Source: Hysterium pulicare CBS 123377 (Eukaryota > Ascomycota > Dothideomycetes > Hysteriales > Hysteriaceae). Taken from it: a stretch of 64,000 bases of DNA. This document shows positions 31,964 to 43,718 of this stretch, piece by piece; the stretch's first letter is position 1, and the number at the start of each line of letters is the position of its first letter. A program made the position numbers and the translations under genes. The notes under the pieces were generated by a model that did no database searches, was not told where the DNA came from, and was given only the letters and a program-made list of their open reading frames with translations. Where the stretch lies: positions 1 to 64,000 of the forward strand of contig AJFK01000067.1 in assembly GCA_000467715.1 (NCBI GenBank), written 5' to 3'.

Positions 31964-32272
31964 GAGATGAGTAGGGCTACGGGTGAGGCTGAATGCTGCA
32001 GACGCACACAGCGGTCTAACATTGACCGGACTAATTAAGAAACCTAAGATGAGAATGTACTCGAGTTCTGCATCATCGCTTTCTGCCCACTTGCTTCTTT
32101 TGTGCTTCTGTTCAGCCTCTCGCTAAACACGCACTCCAGCTCCTTCAGCAAACTACCCAAGCTACCTAGGTATATTCTCCAAGCTCTCTAACCAATCGCC
32201 GCCATAGTGAATAGAGCGACAGCCCTCTTATGCATGTACACACAAGATTTAGGACGAATTGACGTTAGGCTA
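31964..32272. other. Intergenic
   Basis: About 300 bases between the 91-residue gene and the DUF6594 gene, same strand. No coding signal; presumably terminator and promoter. Confidence 0.6.
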
Positions 32273-33363
32273 ATGAATAGTGCGTCGAAAAGACTAGAGA
32301 TTACCAAATATGAACTAATTTGAACAGTCGAAAATTATCCTCGTGGATACCCCCGACTTGCAGCCTTTCAAAGTAGTGATGATGATTTCATCATCTTTCG
32401 CCGATTTGCTACTGCGCACACAAGATGCTTGCTTCTTGCTCAGGACGAGATCTCATCACTTGAAGAGCAGCTTCAGCGCCTCGATAGTGCTGAGCGTACA
32501 CAATTGTATCTTAGTTCTAGAAAATATGACGGAAACTCTGAACGACAAACTGTGCTGAAAGAACTTCGGATGAAATTGAGAGAATATGGTCAGTGTATCC
32601 CTCAACACAATAGCGACAACAGTAGCTGACGATGAGGAAACAAGACAAGGATTTAATTCGATACCTACAGTTGTGCTCAGCCGGAAGACCAAGACACGCA
32701 AATCTTGACAGCCTCAAGAGATGGATGAAAGCTGTTAAACCACTCATCAAGGAGGAGACACGTTTTCTCGATAAGCCAGACGATTTTGTAACAATCCACA
32801 GAGATGTGGAAGAGGGAGCACTGGAGCTGATGGTTGAGAAACTTGCCCGGAAGTCAAAGATAGGCGATATGGTACTTCTGATCTATGCTTGTTTTTGAAC
32901 GGTGCTAATCACTGCGTAGGTATTAAGGTCGGAGGTAAAAGCGCTCTGCTTATCTGAGTGATCCCATATGAGGCTGACGATTGGAAGACTGAACGTCAGA
33001 AATCTACGGATCTACATCTTCACTTCTACTCTGCAAGTCGGAAGGGCATACTAGTTCGCCTGCTTCTGACGAGCCTCGCTTCTTTCCTCTTGCTCGTGCC
33101 CACGATCCTTCTATATGAACTGTCGAATCTGCGAGCACGTCTCATTGTGATCGCAATATTCATAGCATTGTTTGCCAGTGCCGTCGCTTTTTTGACGAGG
33201 GCAAGACGGCATGAGATATTCGCTTCGACTGCAGCGTAAGTCTGCAATAGTCTCCGTGAATCTTCCGACTGACCTGACGATTCCTTAAACAAGATACACG
33301 GCGGTCATGGTGGTTTTTGTTTCCAACATTCAACCAATCGTTTCCGGGAATGTATCTTCATGA
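32273..33363 (+). CDS. DUF6594 transmembrane protein
   Basis: Five exons proposed: 32273-32279, 32328-32588, 32645-32871, 32973-33235, 33294-33363; 275 residues. Exon 1 is 7 bases (ATG AAT A) and joins to give MNIENYPRGYPRLAAFQSS, the family's start. A charged helical region follows (DEISSLEEQLQRLD and so on to about 165). Two hydrophobic helices lie near 195-225 (LLLTSLASFLLLVPTILLY and VIAIFIALFASAVAF), then RARRHEIFASTAAY, a typical DUF6594 ending, and a last helix TAVMVVFVSNI. The fourth junction is uncertain: either one intron 32872-32972 as given, or two shorter ones with a 15-base exon at about 32920-32934; both keep phase. Many DUF6594 proteins occur in expanded accessory sets of filamentous fungi; function unknown. 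The stop overlaps the convergent gene. Confidence 0.75.
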
Positions 33364-36300
33364 GTTCCAAAGTTACCTCCATCTTGTTGACCCTCAGCAT
33401 CGGGCATATTCGGTCGCCACCTTACGCCCCACCATTTCACTCGATCGGATGTAGTGTTCAAACTCTTATCAGGGAGATACCAATCCCCAATATCATCGGA
33501 TGGCCTCCATTGACTCGCTCCTGGCTTCCTCAGAGCAAGCTTGACTTCTTCGTCAGGGACAGCCGACCGCGGAGGAAAAAGGCCGATAGTGTGCTGTAGA
33601 TATTCCGAAACCGAATCCATGGACTTTCGGTATTCCAGAAGAGCTCGCTCGCCTTGCTGTGTTATTAACCACGGTGGAAAGTCCTTGCAGAGCTGCACCA
33701 AACCAAGTGGGCAGATATCTTTATCTCGAACATTCAATGGTTTTGCGTGTAGATCGACTATTAGCCGTCCAATATTCTTGAGATTCGCCCATATAATGGC
33801 TTCGTGCAGTGCCGTTAGTCCTCGCCTGTCATAAATATCGACTACAGGTTTGACCAGATCCGCGAACTCCTCACATATCATCTTCAGTGTTGTCTCTGAT
33901 TCGTAGACTGGGTTCGCATCAGAAACGATGCCGTGAAGGAGGGTGTACGGCCCATCACTGCCCGGGCTCACCACTTTTGCGCCATGAGACAATAGATACC
34001 TCAACGCTTTCCTTTTGCAGCAGAAGGCCGCAGTCGCAGCAGGTGTACCATCGAGATCCAAATTGATATCGCCTCCTTTGGCAAGCAACAACTCAATCAT
34101 ATCGACATGATCATATTCTGCAGCTTTGTGTATGAGGCCAATATCATCTATGGCTGCTTTCGCGGAGTTTCCGAGACAGTCTAGAATCACTCTTGCTGCA
34201 CCCACTGTCCCATTTTCTGCGCAAATCGCTAGAGCGTCAATACAACCATTATAAAACTCTTTCTGTTCCATATAGCTTGAGCAGTAATTAAGAATGATAG
34301 CCATCTCTTCTCCATTGACAGTGTCATGTTGAAAAGATATCGCTGCAAATCTAAGCGTCTGCTCCGAGACTGAAGGTTGGAAGTGCAGGAAATGTCGCAA
34401 AACGGAGGCATGGCACGAGGTTTGAGAAATAAGATTCGCAACAGCAGCGGCTTCAAGACTAGGAGTCACGAGCCCTGACTCCGGCTCTAGCAATAATCGC
34501 ATGGTCTCTTGAGCCATTTCATCTACGTTTCTGCCGTGGTACAGCCAAAGTCTAAATGGATCCAATGTGTCACCTACGTGGTTGATAGCAGCTGTTTCTT
34601 GATCTTCATGATCCAGATGAGCACCATGCGATTGAAGAAGCCGAATCATTTCTGGCATTAGGAAGGCGCTTGCGACGTCAATGGCATATGGCGGATAATT
34701 CAAGCAATCTGGTGGCATGTGCGACATCTTGTTGAGGTCAACTCTAAGGTCGATCAGAGCTTGTACAGCAGGGACGTTTCGCGCCATTATCGCCCAATGG
34801 AGAGGAGAGCCGCTGAAGACGAGATTCAGGTCACGGAGGAATCTCACTGCGACCATGTCGTGGAAAGGTGTCAAAGATCCTAGTGCACTAGCAACCTTTG
34901 GGATCTCAGAATCTTCGAACATAAAAAGCCAGTGTAGTGGCGAGAGGCCATCGGCGGTGTTGGTGCGTGCTAGGTCAGGATGAAAATTGAGTAGAGTCTG
35001 CACAAGCTTAAGTGATCCGCTTTCGCATGCGACGTGAAGCAGCGTTTCGTCGTCGACAGTGACTGTAGAGCCATCAACCCCTCTTTGTAATAGCTCTTCA
35101 ACTAGTTCCGGATCGATTCTCGCAAGATGATGTAGAACAGGCTGGCGTCTGAACTTCCCATCTACCTCTGATTCAATCTCCAAATGATGAAACTGACCGA
35201 TGTCAATGACGCTCAAGAGCCTTTCGGCAGTGAGTTCCGTGATAGTGACATGGTCATGAAGAAATATACTTGACACTGATTGTCTGAGCCAGTAGGTATG
35301 GGCTGAACGAATCTGATGCGCGGCCTTACTTTCTGATCGCATTGACGATACGACTCCTGAGAGTGAGAGAAAGGGATGGTCAATCAGGGTCGCCATATCT
35401 AGTGGCTCTTTGCCTAGAATGCCGTTCTCTAAAAATGCTTTGCAATAGAACATTGCTGGTTGGTGACCAAGTCTCGCAGCTTCGACGAGGTATTGCAAAC
35501 TCTTCTCATCGTCCTGTAAGATACCAAACCCTAAAGCATGGAAGGCTGCTAAGTTGAATGCATCTAATGCTCGGATGTCTTCTTGACTCGACTTCGAGCT
35601 GTCTCTAAGCGCGCCTGTTAATTCTGTGCGGACTTCGCTGGGAATTGGAGCCGCGGAAATCTGCGAACATGAGTTCAGCCAGGCAAGTCCAGGAAATCGC
35701 TGAATGGGCTTTATACTTACATCGAAAATAGAATAGCTGGATCTTTTCAAGGGTATAGCAATGACAGGCTCGTAGCTGTTTCCCTCTTGATTAAATATAT
35801 TCTGTACCCATCGGAAATCAAGGGTTACTGCATTGACTCACTCGTCTTCGGGATCCATGACCTGGCGAATGTCTCGTATAGAAGAACGTGACTCAGGGTG
35901 TCGCTGTAAGGCTAGTTTCAGGACTTCAAGAAAGGGCTTCGCTATCGCTTCCGGCAAATCTAAGCCTTCGATCCAATGGACACCATATTTCAGGAGTTCC
36001 TCGTCAGTCGCGTCCAGATTAGATAAGAATGTTAGGGCCTTGCTCACGTCTTGAGTATCTATGCCTATAGAATCAGCTGTGTAGAACCTGCGACCATCGT
36101 GTGCAGTCTCCCATGCAGCTATTCCGTAAGAGTACACATCGGCCATCTCAAAGCCATAGTGAGGTTGTAATGCTCTTTTGGAACACAGATTACGTAGTTC
36201 CGGGGGGTTAAGGACACGGGTTCCGTGATATGTGTCAGCTCCTAAGGTCTCTGCGAGGCAGAAGCCAAAATCGGCATACTTAGGAACGAACCCGTGTGGA

Positions 36301-36974
36301 CTTTTCGAGAAGACGAGTATGTTTTCGAGTTTAATGTCACCATGAATGATGCCGCAGGCGTGAAGTAGCTCCAGTCCAGAAGCTAACTGGACTAACGTGA
36401 GCTCTTTTTGCGACCATGACAATGTATTTTCCTGCAAAAATGCATCCAGGCTACCAAGGTCGGCGAGTTCAAGCACAAGGAATGGTAGTGGGCCTTCGTC
36501 CCAACCGTAGCCGACAAGTTCGACGATGTTTCCGTGGTGAAGGGTGTTGAGGTGACACAAGACCTGGACTTCCAAGAGAACATCATCCAGCCGTTTCCTC
36601 GCTGATCCGTCATACGAAAGTTGCACACTTCCATTGCCACCTCGGCGTATGTGCTTTACAGCCACCAGCTTCCGTCCCTTAGCTTCTCGTCGTTCCACTT
36701 CGAATGTTGCGCCTTGGCCTAAATGTGAACCAAAAGAGGGCCAAAGTCGATCATTGATAGATAGATCCGCTAGTCGGGAGCAAGCCAGTGTAATGACGAG
36801 ATCCTGAAGTGTCGATGACAAGGAAAGGCTCTTGGTGTTGTGGGGCACTCGGCTGAACAGCTGCCCTCCCGAGAGCTCCAGTTGCGATCCATACCGCGAT
36901 ACAAGTCGAAGAGGCTTCAAAGGGAGATCTGAAACCGCATTTCCAGAGAGATAGAATTCGTCTGATGGATCCAT
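33330..36974 (-). CDS. Ser/Thr kinase-ankyrin repeat fusion protein
   Basis: Three exons: 36974-35842, 35775-35721, 35660-33330; 1172 residues. Residues 80-375 are a protein kinase: GQGATFEV (86-93), Lys107 in VAVKHI, Glu135 in the C-helix, HGDIKLENIL (HGD in place of HRD) at 211-220, DFG at 235-237 and GTRVLNPPEL near the activation-segment end, so it should be active. A frame-based reading would stop at 35838, but the splice GACGA-GTGAGT to AACAG-C gives PED-DYEPVIAIPLKRSSYSIFD and leads into the repeat part. From about 420: a Sel1-like helical stretch (AFHALGFGILQDDEKSLQYL), then ankyrin units such as TLLHVACESGSLKLVQTLL and GLTALHEAIIWANLKNI. Intron 2 (60 bases) is in frame and could be retained. 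The stop codon lies inside the last exon of the DUF6594 gene. Confidence 0.8.
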
Positions 36975-37516
36975 GGTATCTATGACTTGGAGGCATTGAA
37001 GCAGATCGTTGAGCTTTCGTGGCGAAGTGCGGGGTGGGCTACAGAAAACGCTGTAGGATGCCGATATGCAGAGTTTCAGCCTTCTTCAATCTTCGATTTC
37101 TCTGCTGCCTTGATACAGAATGGCCTTTTATGTCCTCCACTTCGTAATTCAGCCATGGAATTTCTTCGTATCGTGAACGTGAACCGCACGTTGTTCGTGT
37201 AGATGGCCTCGCCACTTAAGCTGCCGACCCGCTCCGGCTATAGAGTATGCACAGACCAGCCACGGTGAAGGTTTGTTTACTTGCCGCACGGCCTATCAAC
37301 AACTTTTTGCGATGACAGCGTAGCAACGACCACCAACGGGCCTTCCTATGTCTCTGATTCCTCCGCCCAGAATCCAACATCAAACGAATAATATACTTAC
37401 CCTTTATACCTAAGTGGCGCATATGGCGCGTCTGAATGATGTATCTGCACCCTCGACCGAGAGTATTGATGCTGGTAAGCTGGAGCGTTCTCTGCATGAC
37501 CGTTGGGTTATTCTCT

Positions 37517-39922
37517 ATGGACATTCTTCCTGACGACGAAATAGTGAAACGTAGGTTTTTGAGGCAAAACCGAGATCTTGCAAAGTAAGACACCTCATCC
37601 GTGAACTATATAATGATGTTTGTTGCTGATGGATTCGATGCAGGACAAACTCGACGCAATCAATCCGCATCCGTAACCTCGAAGCCGAAGGATCCCGTCT
37701 CCTCGCCGAAAATCTCTCTCTACGTGAACAAGTCATACAGCTGCAAAATGCTCTCGAAAATCAATCCAACCGTCCTTCGCTGGAGAACATTGATGCAGTC
37801 AAAGATCGCTTAGAAGCCAAGATACAAGAGCTGGGAAGTTTAGTGGCAGAGCTTGGGCAAATACAACGACCGACTGCAGAATCGAGGTGCAAGAGTCAGA
37901 CGGCAGCAACCAAACGGAGTCCAGATGAAAGAAATTGGAGGAATGGAATTGGATTTGGTGAGGCGGAGGACTCAAGGTTGCCTACGATTGCGGAGGGCAA
38001 ATATTACCCTAGGAAGACTATGAAGTATGTAACACGGGCATATAGTTACACTGTGGAGAAGCTAATAGGATATAGTGCGGATGAGCTTGGCGAGATTCTG
38101 GAAGATCCAGATAGTCAATCACCGGACCTAGGCCCGCCACCTGTTGCTCGATTCCAAAACGAAGATCCCATTCAGTTTGATGCTGGACCACCTCCAGCCG
38201 ACGAAGTCGCAGAGGAGGAGGTACGGGATCCGGATCCAGCCCTCAATATTGAGACCCGAAGGAAACGAAGGGATAGCCATGCCAAAATCAGCATCCGACG
38301 CGTAGCCGTATTCCAGTCGCCTCCTGAAAATCCTGAAGATGGTGCTACCACATTAAATAAGTCTGTAAAGGCTGGCGCGAAACGGAAAGTGAGTGTGATG
38401 GAAGACGAGGAAAAGGCGGGCACGAGAGGCGAGCCACAAACAGATGGCTTTAGATTCAGTCGTAGGGCGGCTTCAACTGTTTCTGATAATGGCACCATCG
38501 AAGGGATTCATGATGATCGTCAGAAACGTGTACCTGAGCGACCAATTTTGGGCAACAGTAGGTTTATTTTCATCAGTTTGAAGAAAACAATGCTGATACT
38601 GTGCAGAACCCGTAAACACCGACCCCATAATGTCACCTAAGAAACAGAAGGCCTCCGCGCCCGAGAAGGCCGATGCTCAGAAGCCTACTAAGCCAAGAGC
38701 ACACCGTGGCCGATTTGCTGATTTCCAACGTACAACTGAGCCTATCGAAGTCCGGCCCGCCCTTATTGAAACCGCAGAAATTCCACTCGATCTACCTCCG
38801 AAGACTCCCGCAGTTGACGATATATTCTCCCCACCATCCACTGAACCCTCGACGCAGCGCCCAGAATCCAAGGACACGCCTCCGCCCACCGACCTTAATC
38901 TCTCCAACTCATCATCGGAACAACCAGGAGCCGGAGGCCGCGCCGCTCGTCGCGCGCGTGCTCCAGTCAACTACGCTGAACCAAATCTTATCAGCAAGAT
39001 GCGCAGACCTACGAAAGAGCTGGTTGATGCGGTCGTGCCTTCTACTCAGCAGCGGCAATCTTCGAGCGTTAATCCAGACGAGGCATCGGCGCCAGCCACC
39101 ATTGAGAAGTCTCAGATGCGAACAGTGGTGATTAAGCGCGAGCGTGACGAGGGGGGAGACTCCGCTTGGAAGAACATTCCATCAGTACCTGGACCTGAAC
39201 CGCAGGATGAAGTTGGAGAAAGGGATAGTCCGTTGAGTAAGAAGACGGGTCGACAGAACCAGAGCTCAAGCCAGGAACGAGGAATCGATCCTGCTCCAGC
39301 GTCCGGCCCTCCATCTATGACCCTGAACTCCTCTGCTGCTTCAAATGCCATCTCTGCTCTAATATCTGGATCCGCCAACTCCAGAAGGAAGGCGATCTCC
39401 AAGGACTCATCAACATCAAAACCAGAGTCCGCACCTGCGCAAGTCAAAGGTAAACCTGACCCCAAGGAGAAAGCAGATACAAAAGACAAACCAGAAGCTC
39501 AGCCCCAATCAAAACCCAGATCTTCCGACAACCTCGCCATCTTCGACTTCACAGACTCCTCGCCCACAGATGCCAATCCTACGTCTATAGCCCGTCCTCG
39601 AATCGATCTAGCAAAACAAGCCAGAACAGCACGTAGGCATTCTTCTATATCTTCTTCTGCGGGTGCAAGTGCGGCTGTCAACAAATCGCTGCCGTCTGTA
39701 AGCTCGCGACAGAATCCTGGAGGCGTGAGAAGTGCTAGTGCGAGTAACTTATCCTCTGCACCAAAGAGCGGAGACGAGGCGAAAGCGAGAGGCAGTAAGG
39801 ATGTCAAACGGTCTGCCACCTCAACAACGCATCTAGGCAGTGGAAGCGAAGATGGCGCTGGAGCGACAGGGAGTCTTAGGGGTGAGAGAGCGGCTAGTAG
39901 ACGACGGAGTATGATGTTGTGA
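37517..39922 (+). CDS. SGO1: Shugoshin, centromeric cohesion protector
   Basis: Four exons: 37517-37584, 37644-38024, 38076-38557, 38607-39922; 748 residues. The N-terminal coiled coil crosses intron 1: FLRQNRDLAK then TNSTQSIRIRNLEAEGSRLL and ENLSLREQVIQLQ, the PP2A-B' and dimer region of shugoshin. The conserved C-terminal motif RRARAPVNYAEPNL with KMRRPTKEL lies at about 425-447; it binds phosphorylated histone H2A at centromeres. Intron 2 (51 bases, in frame) was recognised because its removal gives RKTMN-ADELGEILEDPD, the usual acidic patch before SPDLGPPPVARF. The rest is Ser/Pro/Lys-rich and disordered. It is divergent from the kinase-ankyrin gene (542 bases between starts), so the accessory island ends here. 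Confidence 0.93.
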
Positions 39923-40535
39923 TTTCTTTTTGTGAACTGTTCCACCTTTTCATATTGACCAGACCTTTTTTTTTCTTGAATGTTCTTTTGGCGATGGAGT
40001 AGAGGCGCTTTTGGAGGCAGATTGGTTGTAGATATCCCGGTTTTTGAGTATCCTGGAATTTTGGATACCTAGACTTTCGCTCGTTTTTAATTCCTATCAT
40101 GATAATATTTTGGTATCCTGGATGGTATTGTGCGTACATTGATTGGAATTGTGATCGGGCTGTGAAAATTGGTCATGGTCTTCTGCGGAGTCGAGAACAT
40201 CATTTTGGTCTTAACCTAGGTTCTCAGTATCTAAGTACAACCTTTCACTTGATACTCAGCAGGATCAAAATGACCAGGGAGACAAAGCTACAGCACTTTA
40301 GCATAAACTCTTCGTCGTCAAGGCTGGAAATGAAGAGACAGGTGTTGTATCAAACGAACAAAAGACTCCTTGTATTTGAATAGTACATCCATACCACCCA
40401 ATGATTTACTCAAACCCCTATTTCGAGTGCCTGAACGCCGCCCATGCATACAGTGTCAATGACCTCTTCGCCAATAAAATTCCACTCCGCAATTTTAAAA
40501 ACGAAAGAGCATAACGAGGGATCTGATGCAACTAA
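39923..40535. other. Intergenic between convergent SGO1 and KEX1
   Basis: AT-rich 3' flanks with a T-run at 39965-39975 that could be the SGO1 terminator region. Short frames only. Confidence 0.6.
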
Positions 40536-42592
40536 TCACGATTTCTCTCTCCTTCCCATCCTCCTCTCCCTCTCACTGCCCTCTCCATCCGAGCTCGCTT
40601 CGCCCACACTATAGTTACTATCATTCGCCATGGTCCTACCCACGTTGCCATTTCCATTCGGATGTAAGCGGGACTTGTCTTCAGTGGGGCTGTCAAGGTC
40701 GTCTAGCTCGCGTTCATCGAAATCAGCAGCTTCCAGATCTCCCCTGTTCCTATCTCTTCTTCTGAAGCTTTCTAGTCCCATGCCTGCCATAAGAGACTCG
40801 CGGCCTTCCTCTTCCGCAACCCCTTTATAACCCAGCGCAGCTCTGCGACGGCGATCGCGCCAGACGAAATAGCCCCAAGCACCTGCCATGAGAGCGACGA
40901 TGATTAATGCGACCTCGCCGGATCGATAGTAAGCCTTCCATTCCGCTTCTTTCAATTTCTGTAGTTCCTCTTCTTCCGCTTTAGTGGAGTTGGGGTGAGC
41001 GCCTACACTGATAAGCGGGCCCTTTTCGCCGTCGATACGGGAGTCGGCTGGCTCGCCGCCTATGGCACTAATATCGACGCCCATGAAGCGGTCAAGCATG
41101 TCGCGGGTACGGCGAGGGTAATCGAATGGGACCATGTGGCTGGAATTGTAGAAGAGGATGTAGGTGAGATTACGAGCTTCTTGGTAGATACCTGCCGGTT
41201 CGTTTTCGAAAGTCCAATCGCGACGTGGAGCCCAGACACCGGGTGAGAGTTCGAAACCTGTTCCGCCATTGAACTTGAGATTGTTAATAAGTGATTCCGT
41301 GCCGAGATGATTGCAAATGAGATCCCGGTCACCGGAGAAGAGGACGACAGGAACCTCGGCCAAGATGTCGGGAAGGAGTTTGATTGAAGGGACACTGTTC
41401 CGGGCGCGAAAGTTCACGGACACTGCTCCCTTGCACTCCTCCCAGCCGGTATTCTTATCAGTATCGATATGAAGCGCATTGGTCACGTCTTTGCGGCGAA
41501 GATAGGGGGTCACGGTGCTGAGGTCTGGAGGCCAGTTCATGCCACACGAGTCGTCGTCACGTAGACGGACGTCGTACATGTTTACGCATTGGTGCTTTGG
41601 ATCTGCCTTGAGGTTTTTGGATTCATCGAGGATTGTGAGCATGATCTGCTCGCATTCTCTCGTGTCAACATGATCGGCACCGCCTTGGTCCAAGAGTTTG
41701 GTGCAAATGGCCTGCTGATTCTCGACGCGTCTGCCGGCATCGGTCCCGGACTGTATCAGTCCATTTTCGTAGGCAAAAGGAAGGTAGGAGAAGTAATGGT
41801 CCACTGGTGAAATCCAGCCATTTCCAATTAAGAGACCAGCGAGCTTCAAGGGCTTTTTGGAGGCGTTTTTGTTGCGGTCAAGAATACCGCGAGCGATGTA
41901 AGGGATGTGTTGACCGGCATATGATTCTCCAGCGATGTAAATCTAGGCGAAGTCAGTGTTTATCCCGGAGAAGCCGCATCATTAACTCACATCGTCATTC
42001 TCGTACTCTGGAAACAGCGCAAACCACTTTTCCAAGAAGATCATGAACTGGTCCTTCATCTCGTCCAGCTCGTGGAGGTAGCTGTTCGAATCAACGTAGC
42101 TGAAGCCAGTTCCAACCGGATTGTCCACGAATAGCACGTTGGCGAATTCATCCCAGGATCCATTATTGTATTCGAGTTTCCCGCCTTCTCTTACGCGGTA
42201 TGGCCCGATCTCCATCATGGCGCCATCCATGGAGCTACACCCAGGCCCACCATTAAGCCATATCACTGTTCTTTGCTTGTTCGCAATGTGGCGATTTTGG
42301 AAATGCCAAAAGAATAAATTGCCGTGATGCTCTGGAGTGACTTCAATGTGCCTACACCGAACTCGAGATTAGCCTTTGATCATATTTTACCAGGGCAGAA
42401 TTCAACTTACCCAGCATGCATCTTTAATAAAGGTTCCGGCGCTCCTGGCAGCGAGTGCACGTAGTAGTCCGCTGCGGTCTTCTCCGCACTCACGCCAGGT
42501 ATCCATGAAATTGGAGAGAGTATGGAGGAAGCCAGCAGGACCAGTGCGCCACCGGTCCGCCATCGCGACGATGGATGTGGAGAGAATAACAT
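40536..42592 (-). CDS. KEX1: Kex1 pheromone-processing carboxypeptidase
   Basis: Three exons: 42592-42411, 42351-41991, 41942-40536; 649 residues. A signal peptide occupies about 1-38. The S10 serine carboxypeptidase signature is complete: [17 protein letters not shown] with the oxyanion region, Ser188 in [10 protein letters not shown], the catalytic Asp in [10 protein letters not shown] (about 388) and His in NSSHMVPFD (about 450). A transmembrane helix ([18 protein letters not shown]) at about 526-543 is followed by an acidic, Arg-rich cytosolic tail of about 105 residues, the Golgi-retention arrangement of Kex1. It trims C-terminal Lys/Arg from secreted propeptides such as pheromone after Kex2 cleavage. 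I chose Met 42592 because the hydrophobic signal follows it; the frame is open further upstream to 42718. Confidence 0.94.
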
Positions 42593-43718
42593 TATGGTAT
42601 CGAAGGGAGAGAGTTGAGGAAGCGCGAAGCCGGTCGTAGTCCGAAATGCGCTGGCTATCTCATGGAACTGATTGTGTATGCAGAGGTGGTAAGAGGCGGT
42701 GTGAGTATTCTTGGTCAAAGAGATTGATTAACACTAATATGAGATAGCAATTATTGAAAGTATTAGAGAAGGGAGCAGTTGTTGTTCTGCGTTGGTGGAG
42801 GTATTGAGACCTCAAAGCGGCGTGAAAGGACTCGTGTCCAGGGTTTCGGCTGACAACGAAGGAAGAGCAGGGAGGGTTTGTAGGACCAGGTAGGAAGGAA
42901 GACAGCGAATGAATGCAGATGCCGAGCGAGTCTTCGCTCTTCTGCGGAGACGTGAATAGAGAGGTGATATCAGCAGTAGGAGTACGCGGGTGTGATAATG
43001 ATTCCAGAAGCTTTGTCCTCGTTGTTGCCCAGAATACGTACTCAACGGGGAAGGGCACCGCCGAATGTTAGCGAGCACCCATCAAGCAGGGGGTCCTTCG
43101 GAAGGCTTGCGTGGCCTGGAACAGCATCTGCTTCTCCCAACCTCCCATCCATCATCCGAGTTTCACCACCATGTCGAGGATTTCAGATGCGGCATTCTTC
43201 AACATCAGGCAGCGCTGAGGCTGCATCACGGATTGCTTCATCTCGTCACCCCGATCCCTTCTGCCGCTATGCAGATCTCCAGAGGCTTATTCTTGCGACC
43301 GGGTTCTGGGGACCCAATCACCCCTCTGTCATAGGTTCATCATCATCTTGTGCATGTTTCAGAGTTACTGGTCCTCGCGGAGAGTCCAAAGGCAATTCAG
43401 AGTGCGTCCTTGACTTAGATGTATTCAATCAATCGCCTTATAGAGAAACCTTCGAATGTCAACGAGTTGCTATTCCATCCTTTCTGAAGTGCATCTTGAC
43501 TAGCAAATGCTTGCAATACCACCGATTCCACTGGACTCCCAAGCAGTAAGATGTGGCCCGCACTGCTTATTCAGGCGAGACTTTCCAGATGTAGTAAGTT
43601 TTTCCTACGACTTCAAACTCATTGAATTCTGTATGCCACGGTGGCGCATGGCGAACTTATTGACACTCACTGCTAATTCCAACGGCCGCCACATCTACCG
43701 CGATAACACTACATTTTA
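42593..43718. other. KEX1 upstream region and SFM1 3' region
   Basis: 1.1 kb. Contains an open plus-strand frame of 185 codons (42992-43549) overlapped by frames on the other strand; no domain, no splice pattern. Probably the KEX1 promoter and SFM1 terminator. Confidence 0.5.

Noticed and set aside
32872-32972. Two very short introns in the DUF6594 gene with a 15-base exon
   Set aside because: The second would be only 38 bases. One 101-base intron is simpler and keeps phase, although the alternative is not excluded.
42992-43549. 185-codon plus-strand frame between KEX1 and SFM1
   Set aside because: No domain, no splice support, and other frames are equally open.
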